Of a DNA stretch of 64,000 nt, positions 13,301 through 19,837 are shown piece by piece (the stretch's first letter is position 1; the number at the start of each line of letters is the position of its first letter). Location: contig NZ_MRZJ01000006.1 of assembly GCF_002994445.1 (NCBI RefSeq), positions 1-64,000 on the forward strand, read 5' to 3'. A program made the translations under genes and the position numbers. The notes beneath the pieces were generated by a model. That model made no database searches. It worked only from the letters and a program-made list of their open reading frames with translations, and was not told where the DNA came from. This stretch comes from Staphylococcus simulans (GTDB lineage Bacteria > Bacillota > Bacilli > Staphylococcales > Staphylococcaceae).

Positions 13301-16300
13301 CACAGCCGACAACGTATACGAATGTACAAACACCTGGTCAAACAGGTACAACTACTACGACAACAACGTATACAGTAAATCCGACAACAGGTGCATTAAG
13401 CAATCCTCAAATCACAACGACAACAACACTGGCTGTCAATGAAGTGGTTGAAAAAGGTACGATTCAAGTCGCAACAACAGACAACCCTTACAATGTGATT
13501 TACCGTGAAAATCCTGATTTGCCTGTCGGTACACAAAATGAAATTCAACCTGGTATTGCAGGACTGACAGAAACAACAACGACTTACACAGTGAATCCGC
13601 AAACAGGAGAATTAGAACACCCGATTTCAACAGATAAAATCTTAACAGAAACACAAGACCAAATCATTGAAATCGGTGTCGGCACAACAGCGACAACAAC
13701 AACTGAAATTCCGCCTGAGACAACATATGTCGCAAACCCAGATCCGAATGCCGGAACAGGAGAGACTAATGTGGTGACACCAGGTGTACCAGGCGTCTCA
13801 ACTACAACGAAAGAACCTGGCAAAACTGCAGTCACAGAAATCACAACGCCGGCAGTGAATGAAGTTATCGGAGTCGACAATGTGGATACGACAACACAAA
13901 CAGTTCCGTATGACACAATTGTCAGATACAATCCTAATCTGCCGGTCGGCACAACAGATCATGTGGCGCAAGAAGGTCAAAACGGCACAATTACTACGAC
14001 AACAACGTATGAAGTCGACCCAGAAACAGGCGCATTAAGCAATCCGCAATCTGAGACAACAACTGTGAATCCGACACAACGTATTGTGGAATACGGACCG
14101 GTCGCAGGCGGTACAGTGTATCAACCAGATACAAGCCTGCCATATGGCGAAACTGAAACAATCCCAGGTACACCAGGCGATCCGAATGATCCGAATAATC
14201 CTCCGACAGAAACAATAGTGAAAGTGGGCAATATGGCAACTGAATCTGAACCGATTGCTTATGACACACAATATGTACCTTCTGATCAAGCTGTCGGTTA
14301 TGAAAATGTAGTAACACCAGGACAAGACGGTACATTGACGACAACAACAACCTATGAAGTCGACCCGACTACAGGTGCTTTAATCAATCCAGATGTCACA
14401 TCATCTAAAGTACCGCCAGTCACACAAGTGGTCGAAAAAGGTACAACACAAACAACAACGAATGATGTGCCTTTCGAAACGATTTACAGAGAAAATCCAA
14501 ACTTGCCGCAAGGTACGCAAAATGAAATTCAAGCAGGTGTCTCAGGACAAACTACAACAACAGTGACATACGTCATTAACAGCCAAACTGGCGCATTGGA
14601 AAATCCGACAGAAGTCACTACGACAGATATCGCAAAACAAGATCGTATTATTGAAATCGGTGTCGGTACAACAACTTCAACAACATCACCGATTGCGCCG
14701 GATACAACGTATGAAGCACATCCAGATCCATCACAACCACTAGGTACACAAACAGTCACAACACCAGGACAACCAGGTATTGAAACAACAACGAAAGCAC
14801 CAGGACAAGATGCTGTGACTGAAGTGACAACACCTGCAGTAGACGAAGTCATTGGTGTGAATAATGTCGAGCAAACAACGACAGCAGTACCATTTGACAC
14901 GATTGAACGCTATAATCCAAACTTGCCTGTCGGTACGACAAATCATGTCGCACAAGATGGACAAGATGGAACGACGACAACGACAACAACGTACGAAGTC
15001 GACCCAGAAACAGGCGCACTTATTAATCCGACAACACAAACAACAACGAAAGACCCAGTACAGCGTATTGTAGAATACGGACCAGTTGCCGGCGATGTGG
15101 TATATCAACCAGATCCAAGCTTGCCTGTCGGACAAACAACGACAACAGAAGGTACACCAGGTGATCCGAATGATCCAAATAATCCGCCGACGGATACGAT
15201 TGTTCATGTCGGAAATGTTGCGACAGATACTACAGCCGTACCTTATGACACAAAATATATCGGTACAGATGCACAAATCGGTTATGAAAATGTGGTAACT
15301 CCAGGACAAGATGGAGCGACGACAACGACAACAACGTATGAAGTCGACCCAGTAACCGGTGCACTCATTAATCCGACAACACAAACATCAACAAATGTAC
15401 CGACGACACAAGTTATCGCTAAAGGTACAACACAAACAACAACAAATGATGTACCATTTGAAACGATTTATGTTGAAAATCCAGACTTGCCGCAAGGTGC
15501 ACAAAATGAAATACAAGCAGGTGTGACTGGACAAACAGAAACAACAACAACGTACGAAGTCGACCCAGAGACAGGCGTATTAGAAAATCCTGTTTCAAAT
15601 ACAACAACACGCACACCAGCACAAAACAGAATTATCGAAATCGGTGTAGGAACAACATCTACAGTCACAATAGAAATCCCGCCAGAAACAACTTATGAAC
15701 CAAACCCGGACCTATCACAGCCGATTGGTACACAAACAGTGACAACACCAGGACAGCCAGGCATTGAAACAACAACAAAAGCACCTGGCAAAGAAGCGGT
15801 TACCGAAATCACTACACCGCCGGTTAATGAAGTTATCGGTATAAATAATGTTGAACAGGCAACAACAACGATTCCGTATGAAACTGAAGTTCGATACAAT
15901 CCAAACTTGCCTGTCGGCACAGTGAACCATGTTGCACAAGAAGGACAAACAGGTACAAGCCAAACAACGACAACGTATGAAGTCGATCCGGCCACAGGTG
16001 CATTAATTAATCCGACAACGAAAGAAACAATTACACAAGCACCGGTGAACCGCATTGTAGAATACGGGCCTGTCGCACCTTCTGTAACTTATAAACCGAA
16101 CCCTGATTTACCAGTAGGCGAAACACAAGTTATAGAAGAAGGCACACCAGGCGACCCGAATGATCCGAACAACTTGCCTAAAGACAGAGTTATCAGTGTC
16201 GGAACAAAAGTGGTAGTCGTAGAAGATATACCATTTGAAACAATCTACAGAGATAATCCAAACTTACCGGTCGGCACAGAATACGAAGTTCAAATCGGTA

Positions 16301-17073
16301 AGACAGGTCAAAAACAAACAACAGCAGTTTACGGTGTAGATCCTAAGACAGGAGAACTGATCAACCCAGATACAACATCTATTATCGTGATTGATAAAAC
16401 AGACAGAATTATTGAACGCGGTACAGGTACAGTACCAGAGCAACCAGAAGAACCAGGTACACCACAACAACCAGAAGAACCAAGTACACCAGAGCAACCA
16501 GAAGAACCGGAAACACCAGAACAACCAGAAGAACCGGAGACACCGGAGCAACCAGAAGAGCCAGGTACGCCACAACAACCAGAAGAACCAGGTACACCAG
16601 AACAACCAGAAGAACCAGGTACACCAGAGCAACCAGAAGAACCAGGTACACCAGAGCAACCAGAAGAACCAGGTACACCAGAGCAACCAGAAGAACCAGA
16701 TACACCACAGCAACCAGAAGAGCCGGAAACACCACAACAACCGGAAGTACCTACAACACCAACGCAGCCATCTGCGCCAAGTGAAAGCGAAGGCAATAAC
16801 GATACACCGAAAGTACCAACTGAACCTCAAACAACTGAGCAACAGACAGAGGTTCAAGAAGGCCATGTTGAAAAAGAAGGCACACCTTCAAAAGATGACC
16901 GTAAAGCACAATCTAAAGGTGCAGGCAGTGTAATCGAGAAAGCGAAAGATAAGGTATTGCCTGATACTGGTCAAGATGATGTGAAGAAAACATTATTCGG
17001 AACATTATTTGCAGGACTAGGTGCTTGGTTGTTATTCGGCAAACGCCGCAAGAAAGACAATAAAGATCAGTAA
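1330..17073 (+). CDS. Giant YSIRK/LPXTG surface adhesin with about 38 G5 domains (Aap/SasG-like architecture)
   Basis: 5,247 codons without interruption. Residues 1-42 are a YSIRK-G/S signal peptide (YSIRKFTVGTAS), likely cut after AKA42. Residues 43-350 are S/T/P/A-rich stalk with a short helical segment near 258-308. Residues about 358-850 are an Asn/Gly/Thr-rich beta-helix region of the pectate-lyase-like adhesive type (starts STWDQLVAAL). From about 3.9 to 16.4 kb there are super-repeats of about 984 nt, each built as G5a-G5b-E1-G5c-E2; G5 ends read EKGT, EVGTG or EYGP, and E2 carries PGDPNDPNN. By hand I count 11 full units, two units lacking G5c-E2, and a final lone G5. A P/E-rich stretch (EQPEEPGTP units, 16.43-16.76 kb) and LPDTG (residues 5210-5214) with hydrophobic and basic tail follow. 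Family knowledge: G5-E arrays form rod-like fibrils that mediate intercellular adhesion, zinc-dependent in Aap. The mature mass is roughly half a megadalton. Confidence 0.93.
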   Translation: MKKLDFLPNRRNKYSIRKFTVGTASILLGTMLILGTNDEAKAAETSSSSSSGSDSSNGSGSEGSTDPTTTPTTDSASTPAPTDTTAPTESQPAAESQPTTEVPAPEAPATETQTTETAPSTGTETTPAEQTPTTEAPAVDSSAGTSEPAPDTAAPTQESNSTTTETPAPATDSNTTAPSTSNDTSQSSSVPAESGTSSPTNTTSSLDTSSLSNVTEAPTSSEGTTSQSQTSEATITPTATPAPTLSQDLSQTLESSTDKEAALTDYLATQDNLSPDTAQQVVDGMAVDVNDATNEEIAGALLTSYLINTSNAPGSDPIGETPMTTTSTAPTTVSSTTVSPTFRMMSFAAFAAPAPATQVSTWDQLVAALNDKTVSNIQLTSNITGTNSPTLQTSTGRSVTIDGGGYTLNSGNYIINAPATSGSWDLTVKNATINTNNTNGLITFGASTTTANTITFENVTHTGSNLINNTAANQNVTVNINGNFSSISSDSATTRANIGAKNINIAPNATVTMTRTGLGSALQVSDGGKIQTGTNSKVTMNVSPSNPWGTTNGTTAFQVGNGGSLIVGDGSTFNITGQNIFNFGNDGTFYTGANSTINVSQKGNENIVNMGTGSTFEVGQYSKFIAYSDGHRAGDYSTNNLIGLDGNSQILIDEYATLFLDAKNHQWNPDTKTQVGAYNDLVNINATGTQSALLWVKDNATLDLRTDNRDYYAEVLSIPLGGTSQNRQFIFDNANYINFQKNSIVTSGQSVNGSKPNLIYMDPNSPGYMQWNGSYIVKTWNATHFSDPNQSADADTVWSDVVDLQAAQKGFSTGAPTYNTAESTSASSTPSGTSSKDLSTLNLNTIQRIVLISNNSVNPEAVPAQTTVETIQPTTSYQANPDATQPLGTETIVVQGVPGSQTVTTEPGKDTIINVTQPATNEVVGVNNVQATTTTIPYTTQYVGVNEPTDYTNVQTQGQAGSTTTTTTYTVDPTTGQLSNPVTTTQTTQPVTQIIEKGTVQVTTDDVPYNTIYVENPDLPAGTQNIVQQGVLGETQTTTTYTVNATTGALENPTSTTTTLTQKQDQIIEVGSGVTTSTTSPIPPTTSYVADPNPDAGVGDQTITTPGVPGESTTVKEPGKDAVTTVTTPPVNEVIAVDNVDTNVTSVPYNTVYRYNPDLAVGTPSTLVQEGQNGSTTVTTTYDVDSTTGALSNPQSVTSTINPVDQVYEYGPVAGDTVYQADPNLPAGQTTTVPGTPGDPNDPNNQPTDTIIYVGNVSTTETPIIHNTEYIGVSEPTTYRNVVSEGSDGLITTTTTYDVDPATGELINPKTNTTTVPAETRVIEKGTVQVTTSDVPYNTIYQENPDLPQGTENVIQQGIVGETQTTTTYTINSSTGELENPTSNTITLVQEQDRIIEVGTGTTSVTTTPITPTTTYQPNPDKDSGTGDQIVIVQGQDGVATTTKEPGQDAVTVTTTPPVNEVIGVDNVDSATAPIPFETINRYNPTLPVGSENVVVQEGQNGTATTIKTYEVDPNTGALSNPVTTEEVSPATPRIVEYGPVAGDTVYQADPNLPYNQTTTVPGTPGDSNDPNNLPTDTIVYVGNVSTSDQTLPYDTQYVGVNQPVDYTNVQTAGQNGTTTTTTTYEVDPNTGTLINPRVATQTTPPVTEVIEKGTVQVTTAPVAYDTIYQENPDLPVGVQNELQAGITGETTTTTTYTVNPETGALENPTSAETTTIAKQDRIVEVGTGTTVVTTAPIAPTTSYVADPNPDAGAGDQTVVTPGTPGEATTTKEPGQDPVTEVTTPPVNEVISVDNVDTTTSTQSFDTITRYNPNLPVGSTNVIAQQGQDGVITTTTTYDVDPNTGQLSNPQISTQTTPLVTQIVEYGPVAGNTVYQADPSLPYNQTTTIEGTPGDPNDPNNLPTDTIIKVGNTTYDVAPIPYDVQYVGVSQPTDYTNVRTEGQAGSTATTTTYDVDPNTGALSNPVTTNQTVPPITQVVEKGTVQVTTDTVAYDTIYQENPDLPEGTQNVVQQGVTGQTQTTTTYTVNPETGALENPTSDTVTTQYKQDQIIEVGTGVTTSTTSPILPETIYQANPDADAGTGDLTVLVPGQEGVATTVKEPGKDAVTTTTTEPVNEVIGVDNVDTTTSTQSFDTITRYNPNLPVGSTNVIVQQGQDGVTTTTTVYDVDPNTGQLSNPQVSTTTTPPISQIVEYGPVAGGIVYQPDANVPYNQTQTIEGTPGDPNDPNNLPTDTIIKVGNVQTDVTTQPYDTTYVGVNEPTTYTNVQTQGQDGTTITTTTYQVDSETGALSNPVEAVTTIPPVTQVVEKGTVQVATTDVPYETIYQENPDLPAGTQNEIQAGIVGQTQTTTTYTVNAETGALENPVDTTATLVEKQDQIIEVGTGVTTTTTTPIPPSTTYQANPDTDAGVGDQTIVTQGQPGVSTTVKEPGQTAVTTTTTEPVTEVIGVDNVDVAEQPIPFNTIERYNPNLPVGTTDAVAQEGQNGVTTTTTTYEVDPNTGALLNPVVETTQTAPTDRIIEYGPVAGEIIYQPDPSLPIGQTTTTEGTPGDPNDPNNLPTDTIVNVGNVDTATTVLPHDTQYVGVTQPTGYTNVQTAGIDGATTTTTTYTVDPATGTLSNPVAASTTTEPVTEVVEIGTQQVTTSDVPYTTIYRENPDLAQGTQNEIQAGIIGQTQTTTTYSVNPETGALYNPIANTVTVTEKQDRIVEVGTGVTVTETTVIPPQTVYEAAPNPDPGAGDTTVITPGAAGESTTVKEPGQDAVTTVTTPPVNEVIGVDNVDTQTTTLPFDTQYVAVDQPIGYENVATTGQNGTTTTTTTYQVDPNTGALIYPTTTTATTEPVTQVIEIGTKQVTVNDIQYDTIYRDNPNLPVGTENEVQAGVVGHEEVTTTYSVNPTTGLLENGVSVTTTLVEKQDRIIERGTGVTTTETTEIPPKTVYVADPDSDAGIGGTTVLTPGQAGSQTVTTEPGQAPVTQTTPAVDQVVGVDNVDTTTTTVPYDTRYVGVNEAVGYENVLTPGQDGTTTTTTTYEVNPDTGELVNPQTATSNTPGTTQVIEVGTTQVTTDEVNFETIYVENPDLPQGTQNEVQAGIVGQTQTTTTYTVNPETGALSDPTTNTVTTKEGQNRIIEVGTGVTTSTTTPIAPSTSYQPQPDVTQPIGEQTVVTQGVPGESTTTKAPGQPAETVVTTQPVNEVIGVNNVTQTETEIAYETITRYNPNLPTGTTNYIAQTGQNGSTVETTTYEVDQNTGALSNPTTQTHTIDPVTQIVEYGPVAGGTIYQPDSTLPAGQTSTVPGTPGDPNDPNNLPTDTVVKVGNVTTETSPVPYNTQYVAVDQPTTYTNVQTPGVNGSTTTTTTYEVDTKTGVLQNPVTTTTTSPATTQVIEKGTVQIATTDIAYDTIYRENPDLPVGTQNEIQPGIVGTTQTTTTYQVNAGTGALENPTSETTVLQSAQTRIIEVGVGTTTTTTNEIPPITNYVANPNTDPGAGDHTVLTPGVAGESTTTKAPGQDPVTEVTTPAVDEVIGVDNVDTQTTTQPYDTIVRYNPDLPVGTVNQVVQEGQNGTTTITTTYEVDATTGTLYNPQTTESTTAPVNRIIEYGPVEGTVVYQPDTSLPYGETETIPGTPGDPNDPNNPPTETVVKVGNQVTESSVLPFDTQYVPVTEAVGYENVKVAGQEGTTTTTTVYDVDPQTGALLNPTVTTNTTPAVTEVVEKGTTQVTTSDLPYETVYVENPNLPEGTQNELQAGSVGTTQTTTVYTLNQDTGALENPTSTTVTTQEAKQRIIEVGTGVTTSTTTPIAPTTSYEANPDVTQPIGEQTVTVPGQAGETTTTKAPGQEAVTEVTLPVVNEIIGVNNVERSETEVPYDTIIRYNPSLPVGTTDYVAQEGQNGTVTTTTTYEVDPATGALLNPTTQTTTIDAVNRIVEYGPVAGGIVYQPDATLPAGQTTTVPGQPGDPNDPDNLPTDTIVKVGNVTTETEQVPYGTTYTGVAQPTTYTNVQTPGQTGTTTTTTTYTVNPTTGALSNPQITTTTTLAVNEVVEKGTIQVATTDNPYNVIYRENPDLPVGTQNEIQPGIAGLTETTTTYTVNPQTGELEHPISTDKILTETQDQIIEIGVGTTATTTTEIPPETTYVANPDPNAGTGETNVVTPGVPGVSTTTKEPGKTAVTEITTPAVNEVIGVDNVDTTTQTVPYDTIVRYNPNLPVGTTDHVAQEGQNGTITTTTTYEVDPETGALSNPQSETTTVNPTQRIVEYGPVAGGTVYQPDTSLPYGETETIPGTPGDPNDPNNPPTETIVKVGNMATESEPIAYDTQYVPSDQAVGYENVVTPGQDGTLTTTTTYEVDPTTGALINPDVTSSKVPPVTQVVEKGTTQTTTNDVPFETIYRENPNLPQGTQNEIQAGVSGQTTTTVTYVINSQTGALENPTEVTTTDIAKQDRIIEIGVGTTTSTTSPIAPDTTYEAHPDPSQPLGTQTVTTPGQPGIETTTKAPGQDAVTEVTTPAVDEVIGVNNVEQTTTAVPFDTIERYNPNLPVGTTNHVAQDGQDGTTTTTTTYEVDPETGALINPTTQTTTKDPVQRIVEYGPVAGDVVYQPDPSLPVGQTTTTEGTPGDPNDPNNPPTDTIVHVGNVATDTTAVPYDTKYIGTDAQIGYENVVTPGQDGATTTTTTYEVDPVTGALINPTTQTSTNVPTTQVIAKGTTQTTTNDVPFETIYVENPDLPQGAQNEIQAGVTGQTETTTTYEVDPETGVLENPVSNTTTRTPAQNRIIEIGVGTTSTVTIEIPPETTYEPNPDLSQPIGTQTVTTPGQPGIETTTKAPGKEAVTEITTPPVNEVIGINNVEQATTTIPYETEVRYNPNLPVGTVNHVAQEGQTGTSQTTTTYEVDPATGALINPTTKETITQAPVNRIVEYGPVAPSVTYKPNPDLPVGETQVIEEGTPGDPNDPNNLPKDRVISVGTKVVVVEDIPFETIYRDNPNLPVGTEYEVQIGKTGQKQTTAVYGVDPKTGELINPDTTSIIVIDKTDRIIERGTGTVPEQPEEPGTPQQPEEPSTPEQPEEPETPEQPEEPETPEQPEEPGTPQQPEEPGTPEQPEEPGTPEQPEEPGTPEQPEEPGTPEQPEEPDTPQQPEEPETPQQPEVPTTPTQPSAPSESEGNNDTPKVPTEPQTTEQQTEVQEGHVEKEGTPSKDDRKAQSKGAGSVIEKAKDKVLPDTGQDDVKKTLFGTLFAGLGAWLLFGKRRKKDNKDQ
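4100..16420 (+). repeat. G5/E super-repeat array inside the giant adhesin gene
   Basis: Direct repeats with a period near 984 nt (328 codons). The PGDPNDPNN-encoding spots recur near 5.04, 6.02, 7.01, 7.99 and 8.97 kb, then 11.22, 12.20, 13.19, 14.17, 15.16 and 16.15 kb. The larger gap from 8.97 to 11.22 kb holds two units without the third G5 and second spacer. The units around 6.72 and 7.70 kb are nearly identical in protein and differ mainly at synonymous sites, which suggests recent duplication or gene conversion. Confidence 0.9.
16432..16760 (+). repeat. 27-nt tandem repeat coding for Pro/Glu-rich wall-spanning segment
   Basis: About twelve 9-residue units of the form EQPEEPGTP with E/S/D/G variation. 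The position between the last G5 and LPDTG matches the wall-spanning Pro-rich region of Aap-type proteins. Antisense and shifted frames stay open across this stretch only because of the repeat. Confidence 0.9.
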
Positions 17074-17105
17074 GACAATAGTAGTTAAATCGAATAAGTA
17101 AGCTG

Positions 17106-17143
17106 AGGCGTCCTTTGTATTCAAAGGGCGTCTTCTTTTTGTT
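17106..17143 (+). terminator. Terminator of the giant surface-protein gene
   Basis: Stem AGGCGTCCTTTG / CAAAGGGCGTCT with two wobble pairs and loop TATT, followed by TCTTTTTGTTTTG. It starts 33 bases after the stop codon. Confidence 0.85.
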
Positions 17144-17525
17144 TTGTGATACTGGAAAATGGTGTGTGCTTTTGTTAATTACATGTAAAGTTTGTTAAGT
17201 AAATGTTGATTTTATAATTAGTTTATTAATGTCATGTAATTCTAAATTTAGTATTGTTAAATAATAATTTTGATTACGAATATTGATTGAATACTTTTTA
17301 GTTGGTGGATTATACTGTTACTAAATTGGAACATAATATCTAATCAGAATATTTGCGGAGTTATTACGAAAATGAGTACAAATCTTAATAAAAGAGAGAG
17401 ATTTGAAAGCAGTCGCTGATATATGTACATAGATATGAAGCACCTCATTTGGCAAATGTTCGGAGTATTATTTCTTCTTATTGTTTGCAAGAGATAATAG
17501 TTAGAGGATAAAGGAGAAGATAGAT
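17144..17525 (+). promoter_or_regulatory. Promoter region of the polysaccharide operon
   Basis: AT-rich leader of about 380 bases without a credible gene. A possible sigma-A promoter is TTGAAT (17287-17292), 18-bp spacer, TATACT (17311-17316). This would leave a leader of about 200 nt before the aminotransferase. The ribosome-binding site AAGGAGAAG lies just before the ATG at 17526. Confidence 0.35.
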
Positions 17526-18731
17526 ATGCAAATACCATTTAGCCCGCCACAAATTTCTGAAGAGGCAATTGAAAGTGTCGTTGAAACATTAAGAAGCGGA
17601 TGGATCACAACGGGTCCTAAGACACAAGCATTTGAAGAGGCTTTGACTGACTACATGGGAACATCAGGTACAGTCGCAATGAATTCTGCGACGGCAGCTT
17701 TAGAAGTCACGTTACGTCTGTTAGGCATCGGAGCGGGTGATGAGGTGATTACATCAGCGTATACGTATACAGCTTCAGCATCTATCATTGCACATGTAGG
17801 TGCAAAGATTGTATTAGTTGATACGCAAGAAGACTCATTAGAAATGGACTATGAGCAGTTAGCATCTAAAATCACTTCGCGTACAAAAGCCATTATTCCT
17901 GTAGATATTGCAGGACAATTGTGCGATTATGATAAAATCTTTGAAATTGTACAACGCAAACAAGACTTGTTCAGTACTGAAAATCCTGTGCATGCTTTAT
18001 TAAACCGCATTGCGATTATTGATGACGGTGCACATTCTTTCGGTGCGAGAAAAGGCACAAGATGCAGCGGCAGTTTTGCGGACTTCACTACGTTTTCATT
18101 CCATGCGGTAAAGAATCTGACAACAGCTGAAGGCGGTGCTGTGACTTGGACGAGAGATTATGAAGCAGATGGCTACAATCTGCCTAAATTGTTCAAAACA
18201 TCTATTTTGCACGGCCAAAGCAAAGATGCGTTATCTAAAATGCAAAAGGGCAACTGGGAATATGACATTACTGAACTTGGCTATAAATTTAATATGACAG
18301 ATATTAATGCGGCAATTGGATTGGATCAGTTGAGTAAATACGAGGATAATTTATCCCGCCGCAAAGAAATCGTGCGTTTATATGAAGCGCATTTGAATCC
18401 TGAATTTATTCAGACATTAAAGCATTTTGATAATGATAAAGAGTCCAGCTGCCACCTTTATATCACTTGGATTAAAGGCGCAACTGAAGCACAACGCAAT
18501 GATATTATTCAGCGTTTGGCAGAGCAAGGTATCGCAACGAATGTGCACTACAAACCTTTACCAATGTTTTCAGCGTACCAAGCCTACGGCTTCAATATTG
18601 AAGACTATCCGAATGCTTATGCGCACTATGTTAATGAATTGACGCTGCCATTATATCCGCAGCTGACAGATGAACAAGTAGAATTTATCGTTCAGCAAGT
18701 CAATGAAGCAGTCGGCGGGGTATTAGTATGA
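17526..18731 (+). CDS. DegT/DnrJ/EryC1-family sugar aminotransferase
   Basis: 401 residues, normal length for PLP-dependent nucleotide-sugar aminotransferases such as PglE/EpsN. The N-terminus reads IPFSPPQISEEAIESVVETLRSGWITTGPKT, typical of the family. The Schiff-base lysine is K196 in the context SFHAVKNLTTAEGG, preceded by an IIDDGAHSFGA motif. Expected reaction is transfer of an amino group to a 4-keto-6-deoxy UDP-sugar in the cytoplasm. It is the first gene of the operon, and its stop overlaps the next start by four bases (ATGA), so the two are translationally coupled. No 4,6-dehydratase of the PglF/EpsC type is visible in the window, so the keto-sugar must be made by the downstream epimerase/dehydratase-fold enzyme or by a gene elsewhere. 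Confidence 0.9.
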   Translation: MQIPFSPPQISEEAIESVVETLRSGWITTGPKTQAFEEALTDYMGTSGTVAMNSATAALEVTLRLLGIGAGDEVITSAYTYTASASIIAHVGAKIVLVDTQEDSLEMDYEQLASKITSRTKAIIPVDIAGQLCDYDKIFEIVQRKQDLFSTENPVHALLNRIAIIDDGAHSFGARKGTRCSGSFADFTTFSFHAVKNLTTAEGGAVTWTRDYEADGYNLPKLFKTSILHGQSKDALSKMQKGNWEYDITELGYKFNMTDINAAIGLDQLSKYEDNLSRRKEIVRLYEAHLNPEFIQTLKHFDNDKESSCHLYITWIKGATEAQRNDIIQRLAEQGIATNVHYKPLPMFSAYQAYGFNIEDYPNAYAHYVNELTLPLYPQLTDEQVEFIVQQVNEAVGGVLV

Positions 18732-19837
18732 AGAAGGTCTTAATTTTAGGTGTGGCACCTGTACAAGCAGAAGCGATTGAAAAGCTGAATGACTTAGGTT
18801 ATGAAACACATGCGATTGCGATGAAAAAAGATGGCCCAGGTGCAGATCAAGCAGATTACTTCAGCGAAATTAATATCATTGATCAGCCTGCAGTCAAAGC
18901 GTATATCACTGAACATGGTATCGATGCGGTATATTCTGTCGGTTCTGATTTAGCAATGCCTGTCGCTAATCAATTATCTGAAGCATTGGATTTACCGCAT
19001 TTTGTGAGCTATGAAACAGCTTATGCTTGTAACCATAAAGATGAAATGCGTGCGCAGACAAAGGGAATCAAAGGGTCTGTACCTTTTGAAATTACAACAG
19101 ATCCAAAGCATCAAACACAAATAGACTATCCCGTGTTCGTCAAACCGACAGATGGGCAAGGCCAACGCGGTATCACGCTTGTTGAAAATGCATCAGATTT
19201 ACCGGATGCGATTCAATTTGCGGTGGAACATTCAAGAGAAGGTGCGGCAATTATCGAACGTTATATTGATGGGTATGAAATTTCCGTTAATGGTTATGTC
19301 GTTAATGGTAAGCTGGAATTTACATTAGTATCCATGCGCGAAACTTGGCCGCAGCATCCAGGATTGATTCATAAACACATTATTGATCCGGATTATGATT
19401 ATCCGCTTGATTCCATTCAACAAGCTATCCAAGCGCATCTTGAAACTTTGAAAATAGATAACGGGCCTGTCTATGCGCAAGTAAAAGTCATGGATGATGA
19501 AGCATTCATTATTGAAATCACACCGCGCTTTGATGGTTGCCATATGCATAAATTAATACAATACTATAATCAAGACGAGTTGCTGGAAAAGACATTCAAA
19601 CATTTGCTGGATGGAGAGACACCAGAATTCACAACGCCGGATACGGTACAGCCGATTGTGCTGGAATTTATGTGCGAAACGCCGAATCAAGCGATTGATT
19701 ACGACCAATTCACAACACCGGATGGGACATTGGAAAGTTATCGTTATTATCATCAAGGCGACCACATCCGACCGGTCAATGGTGTTTATGACAAGGTAGG
19801 TTTTTATATCTATCCTCTTAAAAAGGAGGACAAATAA
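18728..19837 (+). CDS. ATP-grasp carboxylate-amine ligase
   Basis: 369 residues. It opens with a Rossmann-like pre-ATP-grasp segment (KKVLILGVAPVQAEAIEKLNDLGYETHAI), followed by the ATP-binding region (YPVFVKPTDGQGQRGITLVENASDL), an ERYIDGYEISVNGYV strand and a metal-binding stretch (AFIIEITPRFDGCHMH) like those of PurK/biotin-carboxylase relatives. The family joins a carboxylate, via acyl-phosphate, to an amine. Placed directly after a sugar aminotransferase, it may attach an amino acid or other acid to the new sugar amine, in place of the acetyltransferase found in Pgl/Eps pathways; this is inference. The start overlaps the preceding gene by four bases, and the next gene begins at the base after its stop. 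Confidence 0.85.
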   Translation: MKKVLILGVAPVQAEAIEKLNDLGYETHAIAMKKDGPGADQADYFSEINIIDQPAVKAYITEHGIDAVYSVGSDLAMPVANQLSEALDLPHFVSYETAYACNHKDEMRAQTKGIKGSVPFEITTDPKHQTQIDYPVFVKPTDGQGQRGITLVENASDLPDAIQFAVEHSREGAAIIERYIDGYEISVNGYVVNGKLEFTLVSMRETWPQHPGLIHKHIIDPDYDYPLDSIQQAIQAHLETLKIDNGPVYAQVKVMDDEAFIIEITPRFDGCHMHKLIQYYNQDELLEKTFKHLLDGETPEFTTPDTVQPIVLEFMCETPNQAIDYDQFTTPDGTLESYRYYHQGDHIRPVNGVYDKVGFYIYPLKKEDK

